Part shown: positions 8,851-17,483 of the stretch, one piece after another
Position numbering within the stretch: position 1 is the first letter of the stretch
Layout: each line of letters begins with the position of its first letter
Assembly: GCF_014650175.1 (NCBI RefSeq)
Contig: NZ_BMUL01000006.1
Coordinates: 1-64,000 of the forward strand
Direction of reading: 5' to 3'
Length of the DNA stretch: 64,000 nt
DNA from: Streptomyces termitum
GTDB taxonomy: Bacteria; Actinomycetota; Actinomycetes; Streptomycetales; Streptomycetaceae
Program-made: the position numbers and the translations under genes
Notes under the pieces: generated by a model
What the model was told of the DNA's origin: nothing
The model's input: the letters and a program-made list of their open reading frames with translations, nothing else
Database searches by the model: none

Positions 8851-9093
8851 TCAGCCGTTGACGGCGCCGTTGCCGAAGGCGGGGTTGAGCAGGCCGATCA
8901 CGTTGACCGTGTTGCCGGAGACGTTCACGGGGACGTGGACCGGGACCTGTACGAGGTTGCCGGAGGCGACGCCCGGGGAGTTGAGGGCCTTGCCGGTGGC
9001 CTCGGCGCCGTGGGCGGAGGCGACACCCGCGCCGGCGGCGACGATGCCACCGGCGACCATGGTGAGGGCGGCGGCCTTCTTGAGGTTCTTCAC
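8851..9093 (-). CDS. chpE: Short chaplin, ChpE-like (no cysteines)
   Basis: 80 residues. Secreted amyloid-forming surface protein that coats aerial hyphae and lowers surface tension. The signal peptide is MKNLKKAAALTMVAGGIVAAGAGVASA; the mature part holds one chaplin domain (NSPGVASGNLVQVPVHVPVN, then SGNTVNVIGLLNPAFGN). Most short chaplins carry two cysteines. This one has none, which is the ChpE pattern I remember from S. coelicolor. The GTG start has AGGAGG 9 nt upstream; the longer open frame to 9192 has no supporting signal. Confidence 0.92.
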   Translation of the reverse strand: MKNLKKAAALTMVAGGIVAAGAGVASAHGAEATGKALNSPGVASGNLVQVPVHVPVNVSGNTVNVIGLLNPAFGNGAVNG

Positions 9094-9245
9094 TTGGTAC
9101 TTCCTCCTGGTCCCGCTGCGGCCGGTCCGCCGCAGCACGCCCTGGAGAACGCCGCTCCCCCCTTGAGGTTGCGCCGAACGGGGGACATACACCCGACGGT
9201 ATGACGTATTGAACGGTCGTGCGCCCGGCGTGTTCGGGGGGCGCG

Positions 9246-9890
9246 TCAGCCGGTGAGGCCGTTCCGGACCGCCCAGAGCGCGGCCTGGGTGCGGTCGGCC
9301 AGGTCGAGTTTCATGAGGATGTTCGAGACGTGCGTCTTGACCGTCTTCTCGGAGAGGACGAGGGCGCGGGCGATCTCGCGGTTGGAGCGCCCGTCGGCGA
9401 TGAGGCCGAGGACCTCCCGCTCGCGCTCGGTGAGGGTGGTGCCCCGGCCCGTGCCGCCCTGGGCGTCGTCCTGGGCGAGGAGGGCGCCCGCGACCTCCGG
9501 CTGGAGCAGGACGTGCCCGGCGTGGACCGCGCGGATGGCCCCGGCGAGGGCGTCGGGGTCGATGTCCTTGTAGACGTACCCGGAGGCGCCGGCGCGCAGG
9601 GCGGGGACGACGGTGCGCTGCTCGGTGAAGCTGGTGACGATGAGGACCCGCGCCGGGTTGTCGAGGGCGCGCAGCCGCCGCAGGGCCTCGATGCCGTCGG
9701 TGCCGGGCATCTTGATGTCCATGAGGACGACGTCGGGGCGGAGCTCCTCGGCGCGGGCGACGCCCTCGGCGCCGTCGGCCGCCTCGCCGACGACGGCTAT
9801 GTCGTCCTGCACCTCCAGGAAGGTGCGCAGGCCGCGGCGGACGACCTGGTGGTCGTCGACCAGGAGCACGCGGATGGGCTTGTCAGCCAC
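9246..9890 (-). CDS. NarL/LuxR-family response regulator
   Basis: 214 residues. The receiver domain has the acidic pair Asp12-Asp13, phospho-acceptor Asp58 (VVLMDIKMP), Thr86/Ser87 and Lys108. A C-terminal LuxR-type HTH (LTEREREVLGLIADGRSNREIARALVLSEKTVKTHVSNI) binds DNA. Its start overlaps the stop of the histidine kinase gene by 8 nt, so the pair is translationally coupled. Targets are unknown, but the neighbouring chaplin gene is downstream on the same strand. Confidence 0.95.
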   Translation of the reverse strand: MADKPIRVLLVDDHQVVRRGLRTFLEVQDDIAVVGEAADGAEGVARAEELRPDVVLMDIKMPGTDGIEALRRLRALDNPARVLIVTSFTEQRTVVPALRAGASGYVYKDIDPDALAGAIRAVHAGHVLLQPEVAGALLAQDDAQGGTGRGTTLTEREREVLGLIADGRSNREIARALVLSEKTVKTHVSNILMKLDLADRTQAALWAVRNGLTG

Positions 9891-11028
9891 CGGGGACCTC
9901 CATGTCGATCGTGGTGCCCTCGCCGGGTGCGGAGGTCACGGTGAGGGCGCCGCCGACGCCCGCGGCGCGGTCCCGCATGGAGACCAGGCCGAGGTGGCGG
10001 CCGGCGCTGTGGACCCGCCCGGGGTCGAAGCCGCGGCCGTCGTCGGCGACGGTGAGCCGGGCGCCCTGGCCGTGCCGGGCGAGGGTGACGGTGACGAGTC
10101 CGGCGCCGGAGTGCCGCAGGGCGTTGTGCAGGGCCTCCTGGGCGACCCGGAGGACGGCCTCCTCCTGGGCTGCGGGCAGGGCCCGTACACCGGGACTGTC
10201 GAAGACGACGCGGGCGGCGTGGGCCCGGTCGAGGACCTGGATCTGGGTGCGCAGGGTGTGGACCAGGCCGTCCTCGTCGAGGGCGGCCGGGCGGAGCTCG
10301 ACGACGGCGGCCCGCAGCTCGTCGGCGGCCTCGGCGGCAAGGTAGGCGACCTGCTGGAGCTCGCCCTTGGCGCGGGCCGGGTCGCGGTCGACGAGGGCGG
10401 CGGCGGCCTGGGCGGTGAGCCGGAGGGAGAAGAGCTTCTGGCTGACGGCGTCGTGCAGCTCGTGGGCGAGCCGGGAGCGCTCCTCGGCGATGGTCAGCTC
10501 GCGGCTGCGCTCGTACAGCCGGGCGTTGGTGAGGGCGATGGCGGCGTGCTGGGCGAGGATGCCGAGCAGTTCCTCGTCCTCGGCGGTGAAGCCGCAGCTC
10601 CCCTCGGGCTTGGGGCAGCGCTTGTTGGCGAGGAAGAGGGCGCCGAGGGTCTCGTCGCCGTCGCGGATCGGGAGGCCCAGGAAGTCGGAGAGGTCGGGAT
10701 GGGCCTCGGGCCAGCCGCCGAAGCGGGGGTCCGCGCGGACGTCGGCGAGCCGCTCGGGCTCGGCCCGGTGGAGCATCGCGGCCAGGACGCCGTGCTGCCG
10801 GGGCAGCGGGCCGATGGCCTTCCACTGCGCGTCGGTGACGCCGTCGACGACGAACTGGGCGAAGCCGCCGTGGTCGTCGGGGACGCCCAGGGCCGCGTAC
10901 TCGGCGTCGAGCAGTTCGCGGGCGGAGGCGACGATCGTCCTGAGGACGTCGCGGACCTCCATCCGCCTGCTCATCGCGAGGAGGGCGGTGCTCACGGCGG
11001 CGAGGCCGGAGCCGGGTCGGTGGCTCAT
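9883..11028 (-). CDS. GAF-domain sensor histidine kinase (HisKA_3)
   Basis: 381 residues, soluble. An N-terminal GAF sensory domain (ARELLDAEYAALGVPDDHGG... to the FLGLPIRDGDETLGALFLANK block) is followed by a HisKA_3 dimerisation helix with phospho-accepting His in RLAHELHDAVSQKL. The ATPase domain follows, with N-box HNALRHSGA, G1 DDGRGFDPG and a GLVSMRDRA lid. No membrane helices, so it senses a cytoplasmic cue. I chose ATG 11028 (GGTGAGGAC upstream); the open frame to 11394 is a Pro/Arg-rich shadow. Partner of the downstream response regulator. Confidence 0.92.
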   Translation of the reverse strand: MSHRPGSGLAAVSTALLAMSRRMEVRDVLRTIVASARELLDAEYAALGVPDDHGGFAQFVVDGVTDAQWKAIGPLPRQHGVLAAMLHRAEPERLADVRADPRFGGWPEAHPDLSDFLGLPIRDGDETLGALFLANKRCPKPEGSCGFTAEDEELLGILAQHAAIALTNARLYERSRELTIAEERSRLAHELHDAVSQKLFSLRLTAQAAAALVDRDPARAKGELQQVAYLAAEAADELRAAVVELRPAALDEDGLVHTLRTQIQVLDRAHAARVVFDSPGVRALPAAQEEAVLRVAQEALHNALRHSGAGLVTVTLARHGQGARLTVADDGRGFDPGRVHSAGRHLGLVSMRDRAAGVGGALTVTSAPGEGTTIDMEVPGG

Positions 11029-11622
11029 GTCCTCACCGTACCGGCGGGGTACGGCCCTCCGGATGGGGCTGTGGACGGCGGTGGGGCGGGGCGCGGGACC
11101 TAGGTCGAAGTACCCCCCTCCCGCCTCGGACCGGTCCCGGAGGGGCGCCGGGCCCGGAGGGAGGAAAGGGGAGCACGCGCGCGTACGTGCGTACGCGCGT
11201 GCACGCCCGTTCCGGGAGGACGGGGCCGGGCGGGGCCGGACCGGGGGCGGAGCGGGGGCGGGCCCGGAGGACGAGGGGCGGGCGGGAGTTCGTCCTCCTC
11301 GGGGAGGAGAAGGCTCACTGTGTGAATTGCTTGCGCAACCCGGAGTAATTCCAGCGGGGTCGACGTGTGAGCCGCCACATAGGGCGCAGATCACTTACGA
11401 AGCGGGCTAGTGGAGGTTTATGGGGCGTTTCCTGCCGGGACGAACTGGACTTGTTGCCAACTGTCGGGCAGGGGTGCAGGGGCCGGGTCCACTATCCGGC
11501 TTCGTACGTCACCCCTTTGCCACGCAATTTTGCTGCCGCTAAGAATTGCCCCCGTCGCCGCCGAGCAGGCGCAGCGCCGCCCCGGCCCAGCGACCCCCAG
11601 CGATCCGAAGAGGTAGTCCTGC
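11029..11622. other. 594-nt intergenic region (divergent control region)
   Basis: No gene is recognised. It must hold the promoters of the leftward histidine kinase and the rightward transglycosylase. It contains a 34-nt strictly alternating purine-pyrimidine palindromic tract (11173-11206) and GC-rich runs to about 11300. A less GC-rich stretch at 11310-11560, with TTGCGCAA and several small inverted repeats, could be a structured 5' leader. I looked for the c-di-AMP (ydaO) riboswitch known before some Streptomyces cell-wall lytic genes and could not match its conserved blocks. Confidence 0.5.
11173..11206. repeat. Alternating purine-pyrimidine palindrome
   Basis: 34 consecutive nt alternate strictly purine-pyrimidine (GC/AC/GT steps only) and are nearly self-complementary around GTACGTGCGTAC. 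Such tracts can flip to Z-DNA or extrude a cruciform under supercoiling. It lies between divergent promoters. Confidence 0.7.
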
Positions 11623-12402
11623 ATGTCTCAGAACACCCCTGGCCACAGTCGTGGTCTGAAGAAGACCCACAAGGCCACGATCGCCGGTGTCGCCGCTCTG
11701 GGCGCCGCGGCCCTGACCCTCTCGCTCGCCACCGGCGGCCAGGGCTCGACCGAGGTCGAGCCGCAGGCGCTGACCGCGAACCAGAAGGTGGCGTGGGGGT
11801 ACGACGCGGGCGACCCTCAGACGAAGGCGCTGGCCGCGAGCCTCGGCGACCAGCACACCGCGCTGGGCCTGAAGGCCAAGCAGGACGCGGAGACGCGCGC
11901 CAAGGCGCAGGCCGCCGCTCAGGCGAAGGAGAAGGCGGCGAAGACGAAGGCCGCCGCCAAGGCGAAGGCGGACGCCCGTGAGCGCGCCGCGCGGGCCGAG
12001 GCGAAGGCGAAGACCTCGGCGAAGAAGCGGAGCTCCACGAAGGCGGCCGCGAGCCGCTCCACGACCCGTGCGCCGATCTTCTCGAACAACCTCGACGGCT
12101 GGATCCGCGAGGCGCTGTTCATCATGGACAAGAACGACATCCCGGGCAGCTACCACGGCCTGCACAAGAACATCATGCGCGAGTCCAGCGGCAACCCGCT
12201 CGCGATCAACAACTGGGACATCAACGCCCGCAACGGCGTCCCGTCCAAGGGCCTGCTCCAGATCATCTACCCGACCTTCAAGGCGTACCACGTGCCGGGC
12301 ACCAAGTTCGACCAGTACGACCCGGTCGCCAACATCGTCGCCTCGGCCAACTACGCGGCCGACCGCTACGGCTCGATCGACAACGTCAACAGCGCGTACT
12401 GA
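11623..12402 (+). CDS. Secreted lytic transglycosylase (SLT domain)
   Basis: 259 residues. A basic N-terminus and hydrophobic helix (ATIAGVAALGAAALTLSLATG) act as a signal peptide or anchor. Residues about 75-150 are an Ala/Lys/Glu-rich coiled coil. The C-terminal 100 residues are a compact SLT fold: catalytic Glu in IMRESSGNPLAIN, then GVPSKGLLQIIYPTFKAYH and the NIVASANYAADRYG motif. It probably cleaves peptidoglycan glycan strands during growth or germination. Good terminator downstream. Confidence 0.93.
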   Translation: MSQNTPGHSRGLKKTHKATIAGVAALGAAALTLSLATGGQGSTEVEPQALTANQKVAWGYDAGDPQTKALAASLGDQHTALGLKAKQDAETRAKAQAAAQAKEKAAKTKAAAKAKADARERAARAEAKAKTSAKKRSSTKAAASRSTTRAPIFSNNLDGWIREALFIMDKNDIPGSYHGLHKNIMRESSGNPLAINNWDINARNGVPSKGLLQIIYPTFKAYHVPGTKFDQYDPVANIVASANYAADRYGSIDNVNSAY

Positions 12403-12433
12403 GCCCCGCCCCCGCCGGGCCCGGGAACGCGGA

Positions 12434-12463
12434 AGGGCGGCACCCTGTGCGGGGTGCCGCCCT
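12434..12463. terminator. Strong hairpin terminator
   Basis: AGGGCGGCACCC (12434-12445) pairs with GGGTGCCGCCCT ending at 12463, with a 5-6 nt loop. It lies between the transglycosylase gene and the convergent FHA-ABC gene and can act for both. Confidence 0.8.
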
Positions 12464-12486
12464 CCTCGCGTACGCGCTCGGGGCCG

Positions 12487-15072
12487 TTACTTGCGCATGA
12501 CCTCGGGCTCGTGGCGGCGCAGCAGCCGGACGACGACGAAGCCGAGGACCGTGGCCATCAGCAGCAGTACGCCGACGTTGATGCCCCACTGGCCGGCGCT
12601 GTGCTCCCACAGCGGGTCCAGGTCCGTGGGGTTCTTCGGGTCCCACGGCGCCATCAGGTGGGCCAGGTCGAGGGTGGTGCCGGCACCGGCGATGGCCCAG
12701 CGGGAGGGCATCAGCCAGGCGAACTGCTCCAGGCCGGGCGAGCCGAACACCTTGAAGAGGATGCCGGTGAAGACGACCTGGACGATCGCGAACATGACCA
12801 GCAGCGGCATGGTCTTCTCGGCGGTCTTCACCAGCGAGGAGATGACCAGGCCGACCATCATCGAGGTGAAGCCGAGCGCGATGACGACGAGGCACAGCTC
12901 GACGGCGGGCGGCATGATCAGGCCCTCGGCGGGCAGGTCGCGGATGGCGAAGCCGATGACGCAGAGGATGACGCCTTGGAAGGCCGTGATGACGCCGAGG
13001 ACGATCACCTTCGACATCAGGTACGCCGAGCGGGACAGGCCGGTGGCGCGCTCCCGCTCGTAGATGACCCGTTCCTTGATCAGCTCTCGGACCGAGTTGG
13101 CCGCGCCGGAGAAGCACATGCCGACCGTGAGGATCAGCATGATGATGCCGGCGTCGCCGTTGAACCGGGACGGCGGCGTGGGCGGGGCCAGGCCGAAGTC
13201 GGAGGGGATGACGACCGAGACCGAGCCGATGACCGCCGGGAGGATCACCATGAGGGCGAGGAAGCCCTTGTCGGAGACGATCACCGAGGTGTAGCGGCGG
13301 ATCAGGGTCCACAGCTGGGAGCCCCAGCCCTGCGGCTTGGGCGGGCGGGACATCGCCTGCTGCGGCATCTGGACCGGCTGCGCGGCGACGGCGTCGATGT
13401 CGGCGGCGTACAGCTGGTAGTGCTGCGAGCCCTTCCAGCGGCCGGCCCAGTCGTAGTCGCGGTAGTTCTCGAAGGCGGAGAAGACGTCGGCCCAGGTCGA
13501 GTAGCCGAAGAAGTTCAGCGCCTCGTCCGGCGGGCCGAAGTAGGCCACCGAGCCGCCGGGCGCCATCACCAGGAGCTTGTCGCAGAGCGCCAGCTCGGCC
13601 ACCGAGTGGGTGACGACGAGGACGGTGCGGCCGTCGTCGGCGAGGCCGCGGAGCAGCTGCATGACGTCGCGGTCCATGCCCGGGTCGAGGCCGGAGGTCG
13701 GCTCGTCCAGGAAGATCAGCGAGGGCTTGGTCAGCAGCTCCAGGGCGACGGAGACGCGCTTGCGCTGGCCGCCGGAGAGGGAGGTGACCTTCTTCTCCTT
13801 GTGGATGTCCAGCTTGAGCTCGCGCAGCACCTCGTCGATGCGGGCCTCGCGCTCGGCGGTGGCGGTGTCACCGGGGAAGCGGAGCTTGGCCGCGTACCGG
13901 AGCGCCTTCTGGACGGTCAGCTCCTTGTGCAGGATGTCGTCCTGCGGGACCAGGCCGATGCGCTGGCGCAGCTCGGCGAACTGCTTGTAGAGGCTGCGGT
14001 TGTCGTAGAGGACGTCGCCCTCGTTGGCGGGCCGGTAGCCGGTGAGCGCCTTGAGGAGGGTCGACTTGCCGGAGCCGGAGGGGCCGATGACGCCGATGAG
14101 CGACTTCTCCGGGACGCCGAAGGTGACGTCCTTGAGGATCTGCTTGCCGCCGTCGACCGTGACGGTGAGGTGGCGGGCCGAGAAGGAGACCGAGCCGGTG
14201 TCGACGAACTCTTCGAGCTGGCCGCCGACGATCCGGAAGGTCGAGTGGCCGACGCCGACGATGTCGGACGGGCCGAGGAGGGCGGTGCCGCCCTTCGGGA
14301 TCGGCTGGCCGTTGACGTAGGTGCCGTTGTGCGAGCCGAGGTCGCGGATCTCCATGCGGCCGTCGGGCGTGACGTGGAACTCGGCGTGGTGGCGCGAGAC
14401 CTGGAGGTCGGAGACGACCAGCTGGTTCTCCAGCGCGCGGCCGATCCGCATCACGTGGCCGAGGGCCAGCTGGTGGAAGGTGGTCGGGCTGCGGTCGGAG
14501 TAGGCCGACGACGCCCCCGCGGCGGCGCCGGGCCGGGCCTGGCCCTGGTCCTGCTGGACCGGCGGCTGCGCCGGGTGGCCCTGGTGGGGCACCTGCGACG
14601 GGGCCTGTCCCGCGTGGCCCTGCTGCGGGCCGGGCTGCTGCCAGCCGCCCTGCTGTGCGGGGGCCTGGGCGGCCCAGTCGGCCTGCGCCGGAGCGCCCTG
14701 CGGGACGTGGGCCTGCGGCGCGTGGGCCTGGGCCTGCGGTGCGGCCTGCTGTGCCGCCGGGGCGCCGGCCGGTGCGGCGAGGTTCAGCCGCGGTCCGTCG
14801 GTCGGGTTGCCCAGGTGGACGGTCGTGCCGGGGCCGACCTCCAGCTGCTGGATCCGCTGTCCCCCGACGAAGGAGCCGTTGGTGGAGCCGTGGTCCTCCA
14901 TGACCCAGCTCCGGCCGTTCCAGCTGATGGTCGCGTGCCGCCAGGAGACCCTGGCGTCGTCGATGACCAGATCGCCCTGCGGGTCGCGCCCCAGGGTGTA
15001 CGACCGGGACGGCTCCAGCGTCCAGGTCCTGCCGTTCAATTCGAGTACGAGTTCTGGCACTCCATGCCCCAC
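12487..15072 (-). CDS. FHA-domain ABC transporter (ATPase and ABC-2 permease fusion)
   Basis: 861 residues in one chain. Two FHA phosphothreonine-binding domains come first: GRDPQGDLVIDD with DHGSTNGSFV, and GRALENQLVVSD with DLGSHNGTYV. They are separated by a long Gln/Pro/Ala-rich linker. An ABC ATPase follows (Walker A GPSGSGKSTLL, signature SLSGGQRKR, Walker B LIFLDEPTSGLDPG, H-loop VVTHS), then about six C-terminal membrane helices of an ABC-2 permease. FHA domains suggest control by Ser/Thr kinases; the substrate is unknown. I chose GTG 15072, with GGGGGA 6 nt upstream; GTG 15060 is possible. Confidence 0.93.
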   Translation of the reverse strand: MGHGVPELVLELNGRTWTLEPSRSYTLGRDPQGDLVIDDARVSWRHATISWNGRSWVMEDHGSTNGSFVGGQRIQQLEVGPGTTVHLGNPTDGPRLNLAAPAGAPAAQQAAPQAQAHAPQAHVPQGAPAQADWAAQAPAQQGGWQQPGPQQGHAGQAPSQVPHQGHPAQPPVQQDQGQARPGAAAGASSAYSDRSPTTFHQLALGHVMRIGRALENQLVVSDLQVSRHHAEFHVTPDGRMEIRDLGSHNGTYVNGQPIPKGGTALLGPSDIVGVGHSTFRIVGGQLEEFVDTGSVSFSARHLTVTVDGGKQILKDVTFGVPEKSLIGVIGPSGSGKSTLLKALTGYRPANEGDVLYDNRSLYKQFAELRQRIGLVPQDDILHKELTVQKALRYAAKLRFPGDTATAEREARIDEVLRELKLDIHKEKKVTSLSGGQRKRVSVALELLTKPSLIFLDEPTSGLDPGMDRDVMQLLRGLADDGRTVLVVTHSVAELALCDKLLVMAPGGSVAYFGPPDEALNFFGYSTWADVFSAFENYRDYDWAGRWKGSQHYQLYAADIDAVAAQPVQMPQQAMSRPPKPQGWGSQLWTLIRRYTSVIVSDKGFLALMVILPAVIGSVSVVIPSDFGLAPPTPPSRFNGDAGIIMLILTVGMCFSGAANSVRELIKERVIYERERATGLSRSAYLMSKVIVLGVITAFQGVILCVIGFAIRDLPAEGLIMPPAVELCLVVIALGFTSMMVGLVISSLVKTAEKTMPLLVMFAIVQVVFTGILFKVFGSPGLEQFAWLMPSRWAIAGAGTTLDLAHLMAPWDPKNPTDLDPLWEHSAGQWGINVGVLLLMATVLGFVVVRLLRRHEPEVMRK

Positions 15073-15306
15073 TGTGTGTCCCCCGTTGCACCCCCGTGGG
15101 GGCCAGGGATGGCGAATCATCCTGGGGAACTATTTCAGGCCGGGTCCCCGATCCGGAAGTCGGGCGGTGTGAAGTGCTCGGGAAGCACCGGGGGCGGGGG
15201 CGGACGGGGTCCGCGCGGAGCCCGTGCACGGGTGCGTCCGGACGGGTGTCCGGTACGCGGGACGGGCCGCCGGGCGGCGTCGGGTGCCCGATACGGTGGG
15301 AGCACC

Positions 15307-16566
15307 ATGAGCGCATCGCAGACACCGGACGTTCCCGCCGTGCCCACCGTTCCCGCCGCGGACGTGCCCACGCTTCTCGTCAAGATCTTCGGGAAGGACC
15401 GCCCCGGGATCACCGCCGGCCTGTTCGACACCCTGGCCGCCTTCTCCGTCGACGTCGTGGACATCGAGCAGGTCGTCTCGCGCGGCCGGCTCGTGCTGTG
15501 CGCGCTCGTCACCGAGCCCACCGTCGCCCCGCCCGGCGAGCTGCGGGCCACCGTGCACAGCTGGGCCGAGTCCCTGAAGCTCCAGGCCGAGATCATCTCG
15601 GGCACCGGTGACAACCGGCCGCGCGGCGAGGGCCGCTCGCACGTGACCGTGCTCGGGCACCCGCTGACGGCGGAGCAGACGGCGGCCATAGCGGCCAGGA
15701 TCGCCGGGGCGGGCGGCAACATCGACCGTATCTTCCGGCTGGCGAAGTATCCGGTGACGGCGGTCGAGTTCGCCGTCTCGGGCTGTGCGACCGAGGTGCT
15801 GCGGACGGCGCTGGCCACCGAGTCGCACACGATCGGCGTGGACGTGGCCGTGGTCTCCGCCGGGCTGCACCGCCGGGCGCAGCGGCTGGTCGTGATGGAC
15901 GTGGACTCGACGCTGATCCAGGACGAGGTCATCGAGCTGTTCGCGGCGCACGCGGGGTGCGAGGACCGGGTCGCCGAGGTGACGGCGGCGGCGATGCGGG
16001 GCGAGCTGGACTTCGAGCAGTCGCTGCACGCGCGGGTGGCTCTCCTGGAGGGCCTGGACGCGTCCGTGGTGGACAAGGTGCGGTCCGAGGTGCGGCTGAC
16101 GCCGGGGGCGCGGACCCTGATCCGGACCCTCAAGCGGCTCGGCTACCAGGTGGGCGTGGTCTCCGGCGGGTTCACTCAGGTCACCGACGACCTGAAGGAG
16201 CGCCTCGGGCTCGACTTCGCCCAGGCGAACACCCTGGAGATCGTGGACGGGCGGCTCACCGGGCGGGTGACGGGCGAGATCGTGGACCGGGCGGGCAAGG
16301 CGCGGCTGCTGCGCCGGTTCGCGGAGGAGGCCGGGGTGCCGCTGGCCCAGACGGTCGCGATCGGCGACGGCGCCAACGACCTGGACATGCTGAACGCGGC
16401 GGGCCTCGGGGTGGCGTTCAACGCCAAGCCGGTGGTGCGCGAGGCGGCCCACACGGCGGTCAACGTGCCCTTCCTCGACACGGTCCTCTACCTGCTGGGG
16501 ATCACCCGCGAGGAGGTCGAGGCGGCGGACGGCCGGGAGGACGGCGCGGAGCCGGCGCCGCACTGA
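15307..16566 (+). CDS. serB: Phosphoserine phosphatase SerB
   Basis: 419 residues. Last step of L-serine synthesis, removing phosphate from phosphoserine. N-terminal tandem ACT-like domains (LLVKIFGKDRPGITAGLFDTL; second around VTVLGHPLTAEQTA) precede a HAD phosphatase core with nucleophile Asp198 in VVMDVDSTLIQDEVIELFA, the SGGFTQV block, and GDGANDLDML for magnesium binding. The length fits the long ACT-containing actinobacterial form. The open frame continues far upstream, but that part is the antisense of the FHA-ABC gene. Confidence 0.96.
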   Translation: MSASQTPDVPAVPTVPAADVPTLLVKIFGKDRPGITAGLFDTLAAFSVDVVDIEQVVSRGRLVLCALVTEPTVAPPGELRATVHSWAESLKLQAEIISGTGDNRPRGEGRSHVTVLGHPLTAEQTAAIAARIAGAGGNIDRIFRLAKYPVTAVEFAVSGCATEVLRTALATESHTIGVDVAVVSAGLHRRAQRLVVMDVDSTLIQDEVIELFAAHAGCEDRVAEVTAAAMRGELDFEQSLHARVALLEGLDASVVDKVRSEVRLTPGARTLIRTLKRLGYQVGVVSGGFTQVTDDLKERLGLDFAQANTLEIVDGRLTGRVTGEIVDRAGKARLLRRFAEEAGVPLAQTVAIGDGANDLDMLNAAGLGVAFNAKPVVREAAHTAVNVPFLDTVLYLLGITREEVEAADGREDGAEPAPH

Positions 16567-16585
16567 GCGGTCCCTCGCGCCCTTC

Positions 16586-16707
16586 TCGTACGGGTGGCGG
16601 GGCCCGGTCTCGTACGGGTGGTGGGCCCGGTCGCCTCGGTGGCGGCCGGGCCCCTTCGCGTACGGGTGTACGGGTGTCCTCGTGTACGGGTGTGTACGGG
16701 TATGTAC
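16586..16707. repeat. Degenerate GTACGGGTG repeats and GC hairpin
   Basis: The nonamer GTACGGGTG, or close variants, occurs about seven times between serB and the SixA gene, singly and then as a run near 16660-16707. A GGGGCCCGG...CCGGGCCCC inverted repeat (about 16599-16653) lies among them and may be the transcription terminator for both convergent genes. Confidence 0.65.
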
Positions 16708-16725
16708 GGGACCGGGGCGGGTGGG

Positions 16726-17244
16726 TCAGGAGTGCGGGGCCCAGAAGTCGGTGAGGCGACCGGTGCCGTGCTCGACGTCCTTCCAGGAGCCGCCGAAGGC
16801 GAGGACGGCGTAGGCGGCGGTCGGGAAGCCGCTGCGGTTCATCCGGGCGAGGAGGTCGTCCTCGGCCTCTCCGGCGAGGGCGTCGGCCATCGCGTGCATG
16901 CCGGGGTTGTGGCCGACGAGGAGGAGGTCGCGGACCTCGTCCGGGACCTCGTTGACGAGCGCGATCAGTTCGCCGAGGGACGCCTCGTACATCCGGTCCT
17001 CGTAGACGGTCCTGGGGCGCTCGGGCAGTTCCTGGACGGCGAGCTTCCAGGTCTCGCGGGTGCGGGTCGCGGTGGAGCAGAGGGCCAGGTCGAAGCCGAT
17101 GCCGGCGTCGGCGAGGCGGCGGCCGGCCACGGGGGCGTCCTGGCGGCCCCGGTCGGCGAGCGGGCGCTCGTGGTCGGACTCCTGGCCCCAGTCGGCCTTC
17201 GCGTGCCGGAGGAGCACGATCCTGCGGGAAGTTTCGACGCTCAT
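16726..17244 (-). CDS. SixA-type histidine phosphatase
   Basis: 172 residues. Histidine-phosphatase (phosphoglycerate-mutase-like) fold: catalytic RHG-type motif VLLRHAKADW, CSTATRTRETW, and the second catalytic histidine in LLVGHNPGMH. SixA proteins remove phosphate from phosphohistidine proteins, and some actinobacterial members act on other phosphoesters. I chose ATG 17244, where homology begins; the frame stays open to 17580 but that part is non-homologous and overlaps the next gene antiparallel. No clear ribosome-binding site. Confidence 0.92.
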   Translation of the reverse strand: MSVETSRRIVLLRHAKADWGQESDHERPLADRGRQDAPVAGRRLADAGIGFDLALCSTATRTRETWKLAVQELPERPRTVYEDRMYEASLGELIALVNEVPDEVRDLLLVGHNPGMHAMADALAGEAEDDLLARMNRSGFPTAAYAVLAFGGSWKDVEHGTGRLTDFWAPHS

Positions 17245-17279
17245 GGTCAACAGCTTGGCACGGAACGGCCCGTCCTGAC

Positions 17280-17483
17280 TCAGAGAGTGAGGGTTTGCCC
17301 GATCCGCTGGAGGAGCTCTCCCATCCCGGGGGCCCCGCCGGTCGCGGCGGCGCCGTCGGCTCCGGTGACCAGCAGGAGCAGGAAGGTGAAGGCGGCGACC
17401 GGGAGGGCGAGGGCCCACCAGGGCAGCCGGGTGTCGACGCCGGCGGGCGCGGTCCGGTCGCCGGTGCGGGTGAGGGCCGTCAT
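17280..17483 (-). CDS. Small single-pass membrane protein
   Basis: 67 residues. A polar Thr/Arg-rich N-terminus (MTALTRTGDRTAPAG) is followed by one membrane helix (WWALALPVAAFTFLLLLVTG) and a Gly/Ala-rich tail ending MGELLQRIGQTLTL. No family recognised. The start is supported by GGAGG 7 nt upstream of the ATG. The upstream extension to 17576 is unlikely. It lies 35 nt before the SixA gene on the same strand, so the two may be cotranscribed. Confidence 0.72.
   Translation of the reverse strand: MTALTRTGDRTAPAGVDTRLPWWALALPVAAFTFLLLLVTGADGAAATGGAPGMGELLQRIGQTLTL

Noticed and set aside
11300..11622. ydaO-type c-di-AMP riboswitch before the transglycosylase
   Set aside because: Such riboswitches precede some Streptomyces cell-wall lytic genes, but I could not match the conserved blocks here, so I left the leader unassigned.
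12454..16566. Very long open frame (about 1370 codons) ending at the serB stop
   Set aside because: Only the last 420 codons are serB. The rest is the antisense of the FHA-ABC gene and has the Glu/Asp/Val-rich composition of a high-GC shadow frame.
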